From JAJPHW01 sp963799065 (GTDB taxonomy: Bacteria > Acidobacteriota > Terriglobia > Terriglobales > Acidobacteriaceae), in contig CAWCVJ010000003.1 of assembly GCA_963799065.1 (NCBI GenBank), positions 434,001 to 498,000 of the forward strand: 64,000 nt of DNA, written 5' to 3'. A model generated the notes under the pieces. That model was not told where the DNA came from and made no database searches. It saw only the letters and a list, made by a program, of their open reading frames with translations. Shown here in pieces: positions 1 through 8,430 of the stretch. The position numbers and the translations under genes were made by a program. Position 1 is the first letter of the stretch. Each line of letters starts with the position of its first letter.

Positions 1-1
1 A

Positions 2-142
2 GATCTACTTAAGCTGCCCGCTTACCGCGATCCACAAATCGTCCCCGGCGCTCAATACTTCTACACCGTAACTGCGGTCGATGTGCGCGGAAATGAAAGC
101 CCGAAGTCCATCGAGGCGCACGAGCAATCCCCGGAACGATAA
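2..142 (+). CDS. C-terminal end of a fibronectin type III-like protein (partial)
   Basis: The frame is open from the window edge to a TAA at 140-142 and gives 46 residues. The stretch YFYTVTAVDVRGNES is typical of the last strands of a fibronectin type III repeat, in which a conserved Tyr precedes V-x-A-x-D-x-x-G-N-E-S. Such repeats usually sit at the end of secreted or surface proteins. Only this tail is visible, so the main domain of the protein cannot be named. It converges on the FG-GAP gene that ends at 172. Confidence 0.6.
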   Translation, partial: DLLKLPAYRDPQIVPGAQYFYTVTAVDVRGNESPKSIEAHEQSPER

Positions 143-171
143 ACCGGCGCCACCGCCGATTCCGCTCCCGC

Positions 172-2298
172 CTACTGCACCGTCTGCATCAGGGAAGCCG
201 CGCTGCCCGTGAAATCGGCGTTGCCATTATAAGTTGCCGTCATGGTATAGGTCCCGCGCAGCAGCTTCGACGTGGTATACGTCGCTACGCCTCCCACCAA
301 AGCCACCCGTGCCGCCGAGCTCCCATTGCTGAACACGACCACGCCCCCCGGAGTCCCGCTGAACTGCGGACTGACCGTCGCAGTAAACGTCACCGGTTGT
401 CCATAACTGGAGGGATCCTGCGATGAAGTCAACGTCATCGTCGTCGAAGCCTGCCCAATGAATTCGTAAAGCACTTGGGAGGTGCTCGCGGCAAAGTTCG
501 CATCGCCGTTGTACACCGCCGTGCCCGAAACCGATCCGATACCGGTCGCCGGTGTGGTCAGCGTAGCCACGCCGCTCATCAGCGTTCCAGTTCCGAGTAT
601 GTTCGCCCCTTGTCTGAAGGTCACCGTGTCGCCATCGGGCGGCACGCCCAGGCTCGAGCTCACCGTCGCCGTCAACAAGATTCCCTGCCCGTATATCGAT
701 GGATTGGGCGAAGCCGAAAGAATCGTCGACGTCGGCTCCATCACCATCTGATTCACCGGCGCGGAGGTGCTGCCGTTGTAATTGGAATCTCCGCTATAAA
801 CCGCCGTAATCGCATTGCCTCCCAGTGGCAATTGGCTCGTGGTGTAGCGCGCCGACCCAGCCTTGAGCATGATCGTCCCCAGTACCGTCGTGCCATTCAA
901 AAACTGCACCGTACCCGTGGGCGTGCCTGACGACGTCACCGAGGCGGTGAACGTCACCGGATTGCCCTTCAACGAAGGATTTATCGACGAACTCACCGTA
1001 GTCTCCGTCAACGCCAGCGAAGTGTTCAAAAGCACTTGCACCGCGCCGTTGCTACAACCTGCGTCCAGGCAGCTGCTCGCGACCAGCATGTCCGGCTTGC
1101 CATCGCCGTTGATGTCGCGCATGGCCAGAGCTCCGCTCGTGATCGAATCGAAGCCGTTGTACCCCGAGCCATAGTTCGTCGCCGCCTGGAATGTGCCGTC
1201 GCCGTTACCCAGCAACACTCCGACGGTGCCGTTACACGGGCCAAAATCCATATCGCATAAGTCTGCGACAAGAATGTCCGCTTCCCCGTCCTGGTTCACA
1301 TCCTCGGCCATCACCGAAATCGCGGACTGGCCGCCCGAATCGTACGTAACCGCGGTTTGGAATGTGCCGTCGCCGTTGCCCAAAAGCACCCCAACTCCTC
1401 CATCGCTGCAACTCGTCGAGCTGAAACAGTCGTTCGCCACCACTACGTCGGGCTTGCCATCCCCATTCACATCTTCAACCGCCACCGAAGTCGGATATTC
1501 CCCTCCCGAGCCGTACGTAACGGCGACCTGAAAAGTCCCGTCGCCATTGCCCAACAGCACCCCGGCGCTGATCCCATTGGTGATGACGATGTCGAGCCTG
1601 CCATCCCCGTTCACGTCCGCCACTGCCACCGCATTCGCGCCGCCAGACCCAAACGTCGTTGGTGTCTCAAATGTTCCATCGCCATTGCCCAGCAAAACCG
1701 CCGCCCCCGTCCCATTCGCAACGATGAGATCGGGCCTTCCATCCTCATTCACATCGCCTACTGCGATCGCTCCGGAACCGCCCGCGCTGAAAGTGTTTGC
1801 CGCTTGAAAAGTCCCATCCCCATTGCCCAGCAAAACCCCCACACCGGTTCCGTTGGCCACTAGCAGGTCATCCTTGCCGTCTCCGTTGACGTCCGCCGCC
1901 GCGACAAAACTCGCTTCGCTCCCGCCCGAGTTGTACCCGACCGCCGATTGAAAGGTGCCGTCTCCATTTCCCAGCAGAACTCCCACCACCCCATTCGGAC
2001 AGCTATTCAGGCTGACGCATTGGCTGGCCGCAATGACATCCGCCTTGCCATCTCCATTAACGTCGGCAACCGCAACCGCCGTGGCAAAGGTTCCGCCCGA
2101 ATTGTAGGCGTTAAGGTATTCGAATAAAGTCGCCGGGGGTTTCGTCCCTCGGGATTTCCCGCCCGACGGTAAAATTCGAGCCGCAGCATTCCCCCCATGA
2201 TTCGGCGGCAGCGGTACACGATGTCTCGGCAACCGCGATGGAGTCGGAAACCAGGCAGCCAACAATAAGGGAAGAAGCGCCGTTCGCGGGGAGAGCAT
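172..2298 (-). CDS. Secreted FG-GAP (VCBS) repeat protein with bacterial Ig-like domains
   Basis: This 708-residue protein starts with a hydrophobic segment (about residues 6-18) that should act as a signal peptide. Seven FG-GAP/VCBS repeats follow (roughly residues 60-420), each with a calcium-type loop DVNGDGKxD and most with VGVLLGNGDGTFQ. Three Ig-like domains close the protein (roughly 425-708), with SxNPSxxGxPVTFTATV and GTVQFxxG patterns. Such proteins are exported and probably fold as a beta-propeller used in adhesion or binding. The ATG at 2298 was chosen over a TTG seven codons upstream because AGAGGA lies six bases before it. No sorting or anchoring signal was seen at the C-terminus. 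The true ligand is unknown. Confidence 0.85.
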   Translation of the reverse strand: MLSPRTALLPLLLAAWFPTPSRLPRHRVPLPPNHGGNAAARILPSGGKSRGTKPPATLFEYLNAYNSGGTFATAVAVADVNGDGKADVIAASQCVSLNSCPNGVVGVLLGNGDGTFQSAVGYNSGGSEASFVAAADVNGDGKDDLLVANGTGVGVLLGNGDGTFQAANTFSAGGSGAIAVGDVNEDGRPDLIVANGTGAAVLLGNGDGTFETPTTFGSGGANAVAVADVNGDGRLDIVITNGISAGVLLGNGDGTFQVAVTYGSGGEYPTSVAVEDVNGDGKPDVVVANDCFSSTSCSDGGVGVLLGNGDGTFQTAVTYDSGGQSAISVMAEDVNQDGEADILVADLCDMDFGPCNGTVGVLLGNGDGTFQAATNYGSGYNGFDSITSGALAMRDINGDGKPDMLVASSCLDAGCSNGAVQVLLNTSLALTETTVSSSINPSLKGNPVTFTASVTSSGTPTGTVQFLNGTTVLGTIMLKAGSARYTTSQLPLGGNAITAVYSGDSNYNGSTSAPVNQMVMEPTSTILSASPNPSIYGQGILLTATVSSSLGVPPDGDTVTFRQGANILGTGTLMSGVATLTTPATGIGSVSGTAVYNGDANFAASTSQVLYEFIGQASTTMTLTSSQDPSSYGQPVTFTATVSPQFSGTPGGVVVFSNGSSAARVALVGGVATYTTSKLLRGTYTMTATYNGNADFTGSAASLMQTVQ

Positions 2299-2414
2299 TT
2301 GATTCCTCTTAGGTTTCAAAGTTGTGGCCCAGCCACATCTCTAATCCCAGCCTTAGATGCAAGTGAACCGACCTTGCGAGGGATGTCGCCGACAAACATC
2401 GGCAAGTGACAGCA

Positions 2415-2443
2415 AGGGTAGAATGCGACTCTCCGCGTGTCAA
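2415..2443 (-). promoter_or_regulatory. Sigma-70-type promoter of the FG-GAP gene
   Basis: On the minus strand TTGACA (2443-2438) and TACCCT (2420-2415) are separated by exactly 17 bases. The -35 is a perfect consensus. The predicted leader of about 110 bases carries a small hairpin, GCCGA/TCGGC with a six-base loop, shortly after the start of transcription. Confidence 0.55.
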
Positions 2444-2467
2444 TGGTAAGTATGTGCCATATCGCCT

Positions 2468-3076
2468 TTAGGCTTTAGCTCGAACCTGCACCGCGGTTCC
2501 ATCCGGCAGGCTTCCATCCAGCAATTCAATCTTCCCCTCTCGCACCACGCCATTGAATTCCCGCTTCGTCGCTGCTGCCGGTCTTAGCGGAGGCTTGGCC
2601 ATCATCGCTGCCGGCGCTCGTCCCATCCCTTTGTCCATCGCAGCGTTCGCCAGCGCATCCGCCTGTTGATTCTCGGCCCGCAGCACATGTCCAATGGCAA
2701 ACCAGTTCAGTTGCGCGATCAGTTCTTTGGCCCGGCTGTGCAAATCTTGCAACGCTGCATTCTTAACTTTGTAAATCCCTTTAATCTGCCGAACCAGCAA
2801 CTCCGAATCGCTGATCACCTTCAGCGCCCGGCAGGGATGCGCCACCGCAAACTCCAACGCCGCGATCAGCCCTTGATACTCCGCGAAGTTGTTCGTCTGA
2901 TGGCCGAGATATTCACTGAGCGCGGCGACTTTCCTGCCCGTCTCATCCTGAATCACGACGCCGAACCCAGCCGGCCCGGGATTCCCCCGCGACCCGCCGT
3001 CGCTAAAAGCAATCAGATGTTGTTGCGGCGGGTTCTCGCGTACTTCAAACAGGCCTTGTCCGGACGATGGAGTCAT
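2468..3076 (-). CDS. RNase HI-like protein with C-terminal extension
   Basis: The 202-residue protein has an RNase H fold of the RVT_3/YpdQ type, which cuts RNA in RNA-DNA hybrids. The acidic site is complete: D26 in SDGGSRGNPG, E66 in NNFAEYQGL, D90 in SDSELL and D140 in NQQADALAN. A proline-rich linker (about 157-170) leads to a tail, REGKIELLDGSLPDGTAVQV, that resembles the short DUF104/AF2212 antitoxin-like fold. That last likeness is inference. The ATG at 3076 is preferred over a TTG two codons upstream. It lies just downstream of, and in the same direction as, the phosphodiesterase gene. Confidence 0.8.
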   Translation of the reverse strand: MTPSSGQGLFEVRENPPQQHLIAFSDGGSRGNPGPAGFGVVIQDETGRKVAALSEYLGHQTNNFAEYQGLIAALEFAVAHPCRALKVISDSELLVRQIKGIYKVKNAALQDLHSRAKELIAQLNWFAIGHVLRAENQQADALANAAMDKGMGRAPAAMMAKPPLRPAAATKREFNGVVREGKIELLDGSLPDGTAVQVRAKA

Positions 3077-3111
3077 AGCCAAATTCTAAACGGTCACATT
3101 CCCGGACCAAA

Positions 3112-3867
3112 TCAGCGGCCCGTCGCCAGCCGTGTCGCCAGTCGGCTGGGCAAGTTGGCCGCGAAGATGCGATCCTGCGCCGACTTCAAATCATAGGGAA
3201 CGCGGTAATACGCCATCCTCCGGCTATCCGTGTCATAAAGCCCGAAGGCCGCCCGCCAATCGCTATCCCGCGGCTGCCCGATCGAGCCCGGATTGATCAG
3301 ATAACGAGTGTTTTCCTCCACCTGAAATTCCGATACTTCACTTTGTCCCACTGTACTGTAAGCCGGGCGGCGCTCTTCGACCTCGCCTCCCGCTGCCGAA
3401 AAGACTCCCTGAATATGCGTGTGTCCAAAGAACGTCATGGACGCCTGCGAAACTTGCAGCGGTCCGGACGCGTCCTCCAGCGTGATCAGATATTCATCCT
3501 CGTCAAGAGGTGAGCCGTGAACGAATTGCAGCCCTGGAACGTCCTCGATCTGCACCGGACCGTGCGGCAATGCCCGCAGCCATTCCAGGTTTTCCGCCGT
3601 AAGTTGGTCCCGCGTCCAGGACGCCGCCAGCGCTGCAATGGGATTGAAGTCCCCCATGTCCATCAGCCCGCAAACCGCTTTGTCATGATTACCGCGCACG
3701 AAAAACTTTCCCACGGACTGCGCCCGCGCAATCGCTTCATTCGGACTGGCCCCATAGCCAACAAGATCGCCCAGGTTAACAACGATATCGTGCCCCGGCG
3801 CCGCCGCCAGGCAAGCTTCCAGCGCTTCTAAATTTGCATGAATGTCGCTCAGTAAAAGAATGCGCAA
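3112..3867 (-). CDS. Metallophosphoesterase (YfcE/MJ0936-like phosphodiesterase)
   Basis: The 251-residue protein belongs to the calcineurin-like phosphoesterases, which hydrolyse phosphodiester or phosphomonoester bonds with two metal ions. All metal ligands are present: D8 and H10 in SDIHAN, D34 in GDLVGYG, N60-H61 in RGNHD, H117 in VHGSP, and H149/H151 in FGHTH. The family acts in the cytosol on various small substrates, so the natural one cannot be given. The start codon is TTG, because the reading frame begins directly at the first beta strand. It is followed closely by the RNase H-like gene. Confidence 0.82.
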   Translation of the reverse strand: MRILLLSDIHANLEALEACLAAAPGHDIVVNLGDLVGYGASPNEAIARAQSVGKFFVRGNHDKAVCGLMDMGDFNPIAALAASWTRDQLTAENLEWLRALPHGPVQIEDVPGLQFVHGSPLDEDEYLITLEDASGPLQVSQASMTFFGHTHIQGVFSAAGGEVEERRPAYSTVGQSEVSEFQVEENTRYLINPGSIGQPRDSDWRAAFGLYDTDSRRMAYYRVPYDLKSAQDRIFAANLPSRLATRLATGR

Positions 3868-3889
3868 GGTTCACCAGGCAAAATCACGA

Positions 3890-4885
3890 TTATAGTCCCC
3901 TATCGGTGATCGGACATCGCACCCAGTGATCGGGACCCACCTCCGTCAAAGCGGGCAACGATTGCGCACACTGCGGCTCACGCAGTTCGCAGCGCGCTTC
4001 GAAGCCACAACCCGGCGGCGCGGCGTCCGCCGACGGTACCGATCCCACAATCGTTCGCAGTGGTTGCGTACGATCCGTCCGCAGACTCGGTACCGCACCC
4101 AATAAACCGCGCGTATATGGGTGCATGGGCGATTTAAATAGCCGGGTACGAGTCGCAAGTTCGACCAAGTGTCCCGCATACATGACCGCAACCCGATCGG
4201 CCACCTGCGAAACCACGGCGAGATCGTGCGAGATAAACAACATGGCCAGTCCGAATTTCTCGCGAAGCTGCGCCAGCAATTCTAGGATCTGCGCCTGAAT
4301 AGTAACGTCCAGCGCGGTCGTGGGCTCGTCCGCGATCAGCAGTTGCGGCCGATTCACGATCGCCATCGCAATCATCACACGCTGCCTCATTCCGCCCGAC
4401 AGCTGATGCGGATAGTCGCGATAACGCCCCGCCGGATCGGAGATCGCAACATCGTCCAGCGCTTGTATCGCAATTTCGCGAGCTTGTTTCCGGCTGACAT
4501 TTTGGTGCGCAAGAACAGCCTCCGCCACCTGCTCGCCGACTCGCATGACCGGATTCAGCGCCGTCATCGGCTCCTGAAAAATCATGGCGATCGCGGATCC
4601 CCGGATGTGCCGCATTTCGCCCTCCGGCAGCGTAAGCAAGTCTTGCGCCCCAGTGTCTCGCTGCCATACAACCTCGCCCGCGATCCCGGCGTGCGCGGGA
4701 AGCAGGCGCATCAGCGCCAGTGAAGTCACCGACTTGCCCGAGCCGGATTCGCCCACCAGTCCCAGCACTTCTCCCCTGGCGAGAGTGAAACTGAGATCCT
4801 GAACCGCATAGCGCGGCCTATTTTCGGCGCTTGCGCCGGACGGAAACCGTATGCTCAGATGGCGCACTGCCAGCAACTCAGCCAC
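3890..4885 (-). CDS. Oligopeptide/dipeptide ABC transporter ATP-binding protein (OppD/DppD type)
   Basis: The 331-residue protein is an ABC ATPase that would power uptake of peptides or related solutes. It has Walker A GESGSGKS (45-52), signature LSGGMRQ (162-168), Walker B LLIADEP (182-188) and the C-terminal oligopeptide-type extension with GCGFEARC and four cysteines (about 290-325), which marks the OppD/DppD/NikD group. Start is GTG. No permease, binding protein or OppF partner lies next to it, so it must work with subunits encoded elsewhere, or its operon has been broken. Confidence 0.87.
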   Translation of the reverse strand: MAELLAVRHLSIRFPSGASAENRPRYAVQDLSFTLARGEVLGLVGESGSGKSVTSLALMRLLPAHAGIAGEVVWQRDTGAQDLLTLPEGEMRHIRGSAIAMIFQEPMTALNPVMRVGEQVAEAVLAHQNVSRKQAREIAIQALDDVAISDPAGRYRDYPHQLSGGMRQRVMIAMAIVNRPQLLIADEPTTALDVTIQAQILELLAQLREKFGLAMLFISHDLAVVSQVADRVAVMYAGHLVELATRTRLFKSPMHPYTRGLLGAVPSLRTDRTQPLRTIVGSVPSADAAPPGCGFEARCELREPQCAQSLPALTEVGPDHWVRCPITDRGL

Positions 4886-4955
4886 GCCATCATCCTAGCA
4901 GGGCAATCGCCCCACCGCACCGCCCCAATGGCTGCGTATAAAATGAAGCCTGCAG

Positions 4956-6671
4956 ATGAATGTGCCCAATCCCACTACGACGGACGTCACGCCGGATTCC
5001 GCGAAGGCCGACGACGCCAAGCCTTCCAATTTTATTCGCGACATCATCGTCGCCGATATAAAGTCGGGCAAGTATGGCGGCGCCGTGCAAACCCGCTTCC
5101 CCCCAGAGCCTAATGGCTATCTCCACATGGGTCATGCCAAAGCGATTTGCCTCGACTTCGGTCTTGCCGCCGAGTTTGGCGGCAAGACCAATCTGCGTTT
5201 CGACGACACCAACCCCTCAAAAGAAGAAACAGAGTACGTCGATTCGATCCTAGAAGACGTTCGCTGGCTTGGCTTTCAGTGGGATGAACTCCGCTACGCC
5301 TCCGATTATTTCGACCAGCTCTACGAATGGGCCCTGAAATTGATCCGCGACGGCAAAGCTTACGTCGACGATCTTTCCGCCGAAGAAATTCGCGAATTGC
5401 GCGGAACCTTGAAGGAACCGGGAAAAGAAAGTCCATATCGCAATCGCAGCGTGGAAGAAAATCTCAACCTCTTCGCGCGTATGAAAGCCGGCGAGTTCCC
5501 CGACGGCTCCCGCACTCTGCGGGCAAAGATCGATATGGCTTCGCCCAATGTCAATTTTCGCGATCCCGTCATTTATCGCATTTTGCGCGCACACCATCAT
5601 CGCACCGGCGACAAGTGGTGCATCTATCCTATGTACGACTTTGCCCATGGCCAGTCGGATTCCCTGGAGCGCGTCACCCACTCGATGTGTACTCTCGAAT
5701 TCGCCGATCATCGCCCCCTCTACAACTGGTTCATCGAGCATCTGGGAATCTTCCCTTCCCAGCAGATCGAGTTTGATCGGCTCAGTCTGACTTACACTAT
5801 TCTCAGCAAGCGCAAGCTGCTGCAACTGGTCCGCGACCGCCATGTCAGCGGATGGAACGATCCCCGTATGCCCACGATTTCTGGCATCCGGCGCCGCGGC
5901 TATACGCCGGAAGCCATTCGCAACTTCTGCACCGCCATCGGCGTTTCGAAAACCAACGGCTCCATCGAACTCGCCATGCTCGAACACTTCGTTCGCGAAG
6001 ATCTAAATCGCCGCGCTCCCCGCGCGATGGCCGTGCTGCGTCCCCTGAAGCTTGTCATCGAAAATTATCCCGACACGCTCGTCGAAGACATGGAAGCGGC
6101 GAATCATCCGGAAGATCAAACCGCCGGCCTGAGAACGGTTCCATTTTCTCGTGTGCTCTACATCGAGCGCGACGATTTCATGGAGAGCCCACCCAAGCAG
6201 TTCTTCCGCTTGTCGCCGGGGCGAGAGGTGCGATTGCGTTACGGCTATCTGGTCACCTGCACCGGCGTAGTGAAAAACGACAAGGGCGAAGTTGTCGAAG
6301 TGCGCTGCACCTACGATCCCGCGACCCGCGGCGGCAACGCCCCCGACGGACGCAAAGTCAAAGCCACCATTCACTGGGTCTCCGCCGCGCACGCAGTCGA
6401 TGCCGAAGTGCGGCTTTATGACAACTTGTTCACCAAAGAAAATCCCGACGACGCACCCGACGGAGATTTCTTGCTCAACCTGAATCCCAGTTCTCTCGAG
6501 ACGATCGCCTCAGCCAAGCTCGAACCTTCGCTGGCCGCGGCTGGGTCCGGAAATCGTTTTCAGTTCGAACGGCTGGGATATTTCTGCCTCGACGATGACT
6601 CACAACCCGCCAAGCTCGTCTTCAACCGCACCGTCGCCCTCAAAGATTCCCACGGGAAAGCGAAGCGCTAA
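4956..6671 (+). CDS. glnS: Glutaminyl-tRNA synthetase
   Basis: This 571-residue class I synthetase charges tRNA-Gln with glutamine in the cytosol. The HIGH motif is seen as HMGH (57-60) within PPEPNGYLHMGHAKA, and the KMSKS-type loop as ILSKRK (282-287). The C-terminal part has the beta-barrel anticodon-binding region of GlnRS. Length matches the bacterial family (about 550-570). The first 25 residues are a short, polar, probably disordered extension. Presence of GlnRS means that glutaminylation may be direct. It is divergent from oppD and convergent with the DUF2127 gene. Confidence 0.95.
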   Translation: MNVPNPTTTDVTPDSAKADDAKPSNFIRDIIVADIKSGKYGGAVQTRFPPEPNGYLHMGHAKAICLDFGLAAEFGGKTNLRFDDTNPSKEETEYVDSILEDVRWLGFQWDELRYASDYFDQLYEWALKLIRDGKAYVDDLSAEEIRELRGTLKEPGKESPYRNRSVEENLNLFARMKAGEFPDGSRTLRAKIDMASPNVNFRDPVIYRILRAHHHRTGDKWCIYPMYDFAHGQSDSLERVTHSMCTLEFADHRPLYNWFIEHLGIFPSQQIEFDRLSLTYTILSKRKLLQLVRDRHVSGWNDPRMPTISGIRRRGYTPEAIRNFCTAIGVSKTNGSIELAMLEHFVREDLNRRAPRAMAVLRPLKLVIENYPDTLVEDMEAANHPEDQTAGLRTVPFSRVLYIERDDFMESPPKQFFRLSPGREVRLRYGYLVTCTGVVKNDKGEVVEVRCTYDPATRGGNAPDGRKVKATIHWVSAAHAVDAEVRLYDNLFTKENPDDAPDGDFLLNLNPSSLETIASAKLEPSLAAAGSGNRFQFERLGYFCLDDDSQPAKLVFNRTVALKDSHGKAKR

Positions 6672-6686
6672 CCGACTAACGCGAAC

Positions 6687-7217
6687 CTATCCCGCCTCCG
6701 CCATCCCCGATCGCCGATGGTGTCGATCGCTGACTCTCAAATACCCCATGTAGAGCACGACTCCCAGATTCACCAGCAGAATCCCCACTCGAAACCAATT
6801 CGGCTTGCGCGTGATCTCATACACCTCAATCGGAAGGTACATCCCGCCTGAAACCAGGGCCAGCCACTCCGCCCAAACCCTCGCCTTCCACAAGCCGTAC
6901 GACTCGACAAAGCGAAGGATCGCATAAACGGTCGCCAGCACCGCAATCCAGATCAGCTTCGTTTCCGTCACTTGGTCGGCCCAGTCGAACAAAAGCTGCG
7001 CCAGTCGATGGTCGGGATTGATGTGAAAGAAAGTAAGAAAATCGTCCACCAGATCCCACGGGTCGCGATGCATCAGCGTGAGCAAACTGATCGCCCCGCA
7101 CAGGGCCAGAATTCCCTTTGCCAGCTCGAGCGAAGCCACCGCCCTTAGAACTTTGGCGTGCCCACCGTGCTCCGTCCAGGCTTGGTGCGCAATCTTCAGC
7201 CGCCGGCGTGAAGCCAT
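6687..7217 (-). CDS. DUF2127 family inner-membrane protein
   Basis: The 176-residue protein has four probable membrane segments (about 28-47, 89-108, 118-133 and 143-162) and the features of DUF2127: an N-terminal AxxELxKG-like segment, then Y-x-x-x-R-x-x-E-x-x-G-L-W with W-A-E-W-x-A and the P-x-E-V-Y-E stretch. The family is widespread and small but has no assigned function. It stands alone, ends 15 bases from glnS in convergent orientation and is divergent from rsmG. Confidence 0.75.
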   Translation of the reverse strand: MASRRRLKIAHQAWTEHGGHAKVLRAVASLELAKGILALCGAISLLTLMHRDPWDLVDDFLTFFHINPDHRLAQLLFDWADQVTETKLIWIAVLATVYAILRFVESYGLWKARVWAEWLALVSGGMYLPIEVYEITRKPNWFRVGILLVNLGVVLYMGYLRVSDRHHRRSGMAEAG

Positions 7218-7332
7218 AGCGCTAAGCTTTCTTCTCCATAATTTCCTTATCTTAATCCCGACTTGCCAAACCCATCGAATGACCGCCGCCGCGTTTTCAA
7301 TTCATCTGGTCAAGTTACACTAACCACGTTCC

Positions 7333-8010
7333 ATGAATCATGCACGCATCGCCGAATTGCTGCAGCCTTTCTTGGCGCTCAATACCAATTCCGCCGCTGA
7401 CTCGCTCCTGCTCGATCGCCTCGCCACCTATCTCGACCTTTTGCTTCACTGGAACGCGCGTATGAATCTCACCGCCGTCCGCGAACCCGATGCCATCGTC
7501 GCCCGTCACTTCGGCGAGTCCCTCTTCGCTGCAAAGCACCTCCTTTCCCGCGATGCGGCGAATCCCCCAATCCACCTCATCGACATCGGATCGGGCCCAG
7601 GTTTTCCCGGCCTGCCCATGAAACTATACTCGCCCTCGACTCCCACTGCATTAATCGAGTCCAATCAAAAAAAAGCGACCTTCCTTCGCGAAGTCGTCCG
7701 CGCTCTCAATATTTCCGGGATCGAAGTCATCCCCACTCGCGCAGAAGATGCCGAGGTGCCGTCGGCCCCGGGCCGAACTGTCGTCACCCTCCGCGCCGTC
7801 GAGCGCTTCGACACCATTTTCCCGACCGCGATAAAGATGATGAAAGACGACGGGACCATGGCCTTGATGATTGGCCAGTCTCAATATGAGACGACTCGCG
7901 ATCCAAGCTTGAAGTGGTCCACGCCGACTTCCATTCCACAATCTCAGAGCCGCATCCTTCTAATCGGCCAGAGAGCTGATGCCTCGATAAGCTTGGTGCC
8001 GGAAGAGTAA
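7333..8010 (+). CDS. rsmG: 16S rRNA (guanine-N7)-methyltransferase RsmG
   Basis: The 225-residue protein is a class I SAM methyltransferase that methylates N7 of G527 in 16S rRNA. Family marks are NLTAV (45-49), HF-GES at 59-63 and the SAM-binding loop IGSGPGFPG (85-93). Length fits the family (about 205-240). It is followed by parS-like sites, parA and parB, the order often found next to bacterial replication origins. The final 30 residues diverge from the usual C-terminus but the core is intact. Confidence 0.93.
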   Translation: MNHARIAELLQPFLALNTNSAADSLLLDRLATYLDLLLHWNARMNLTAVREPDAIVARHFGESLFAAKHLLSRDAANPPIHLIDIGSGPGFPGLPMKLYSPSTPTALIESNQKKATFLREVVRALNISGIEVIPTRAEDAEVPSAPGRTVVTLRAVERFDTIFPTAIKMMKDDGTMALMIGQSQYETTRDPSLKWSTPTSIPQSQSRILLIGQRADASISLVPEE

Positions 8011-8290
8011 AAAGTGGGAAGCATTGCATTCATTCAACACGGATATATAACAGTTAGCGCTTAATCATGGCTGCAACTGGGACGGAATACCAGATTATTG
8101 CCATTGGCGTAGAGATCACGCGGCAATCAAGTAAGGGAACCAAGAGAATAAAGTGTGGGAATCGTCTAATCTAAGAAGCCGGAACGCAGAAGCCATTAAG
8201 AAATTAAGGACTTGAGATCCCCTGTGGCATTTCCTCTTGAGATCCTCTGCGTCCTCTGTGGTAAGGGTTTTGTCCTTCGCTCTATCGAAA

Positions 8291-8306
8291 TGTTCCCACG
8301 GGAACA
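8291..8306. promoter_or_regulatory. parS-like centromere site 1
   Basis: TGTTCCCACGGGAACA is an imperfect palindrome with seven-base arms that closely resembles the parS sites bound by chromosomal ParB (TGTTTCACGTGAAACA and variants). It lies 125 bases before the parA start and is the exact reverse complement of the second site. Confidence 0.8.
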
Positions 8307-8334
8307 TTCTCAAATCCAGCTCGTCGCGAAAAAA

Positions 8335-8350
8335 TGTTCCCGTGGGAACA
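8335..8350. promoter_or_regulatory. parS-like centromere site 2
   Basis: TGTTCCCGTGGGAACA is the same 16-mer as site 1 read on the other strand, placed 44 bases further on. Two copies of an exact 16-base sequence directly upstream of parAB strongly suggest ParB loading sites, which may also mediate autoregulation. Confidence 0.8.
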
Positions 8351-8430
8351 TTTTGCACAGAAAAATTCCGCCACCATTGCAATCTCCCGTCGCTTCGCTC
8401 TATCCTGCGGAAGTTCCCTCTCCACAAAAA

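Larger units (their letters stand above)
8011..8430 (+). other. Intergenic region rsmG-parA carrying parS-like sites
   Basis: No credible gene was found in these 420 bases. The parA frame is open upstream to 8212, but that part has no protein-like composition and would read across the two parS-like sites, so it is taken as non-coding. The phrase at 8237-8262 (cctctgcgtcctctgtggt) looks like a short dispersed repeat. The parS-like sites are listed separately. Confidence 0.6.

Noticed and set aside
1357..1863. Long plus-strand frame opposite the FG-GAP gene
   Set aside because: It mirrors the repeats of the real gene; its Arg/His-rich composition is a shadow effect.
8212..8430. Upstream extension of parA in the same frame
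   Set aside because: It would read through both parS-like sites and adds residues unlike ParA, whose fold starts at 8431.
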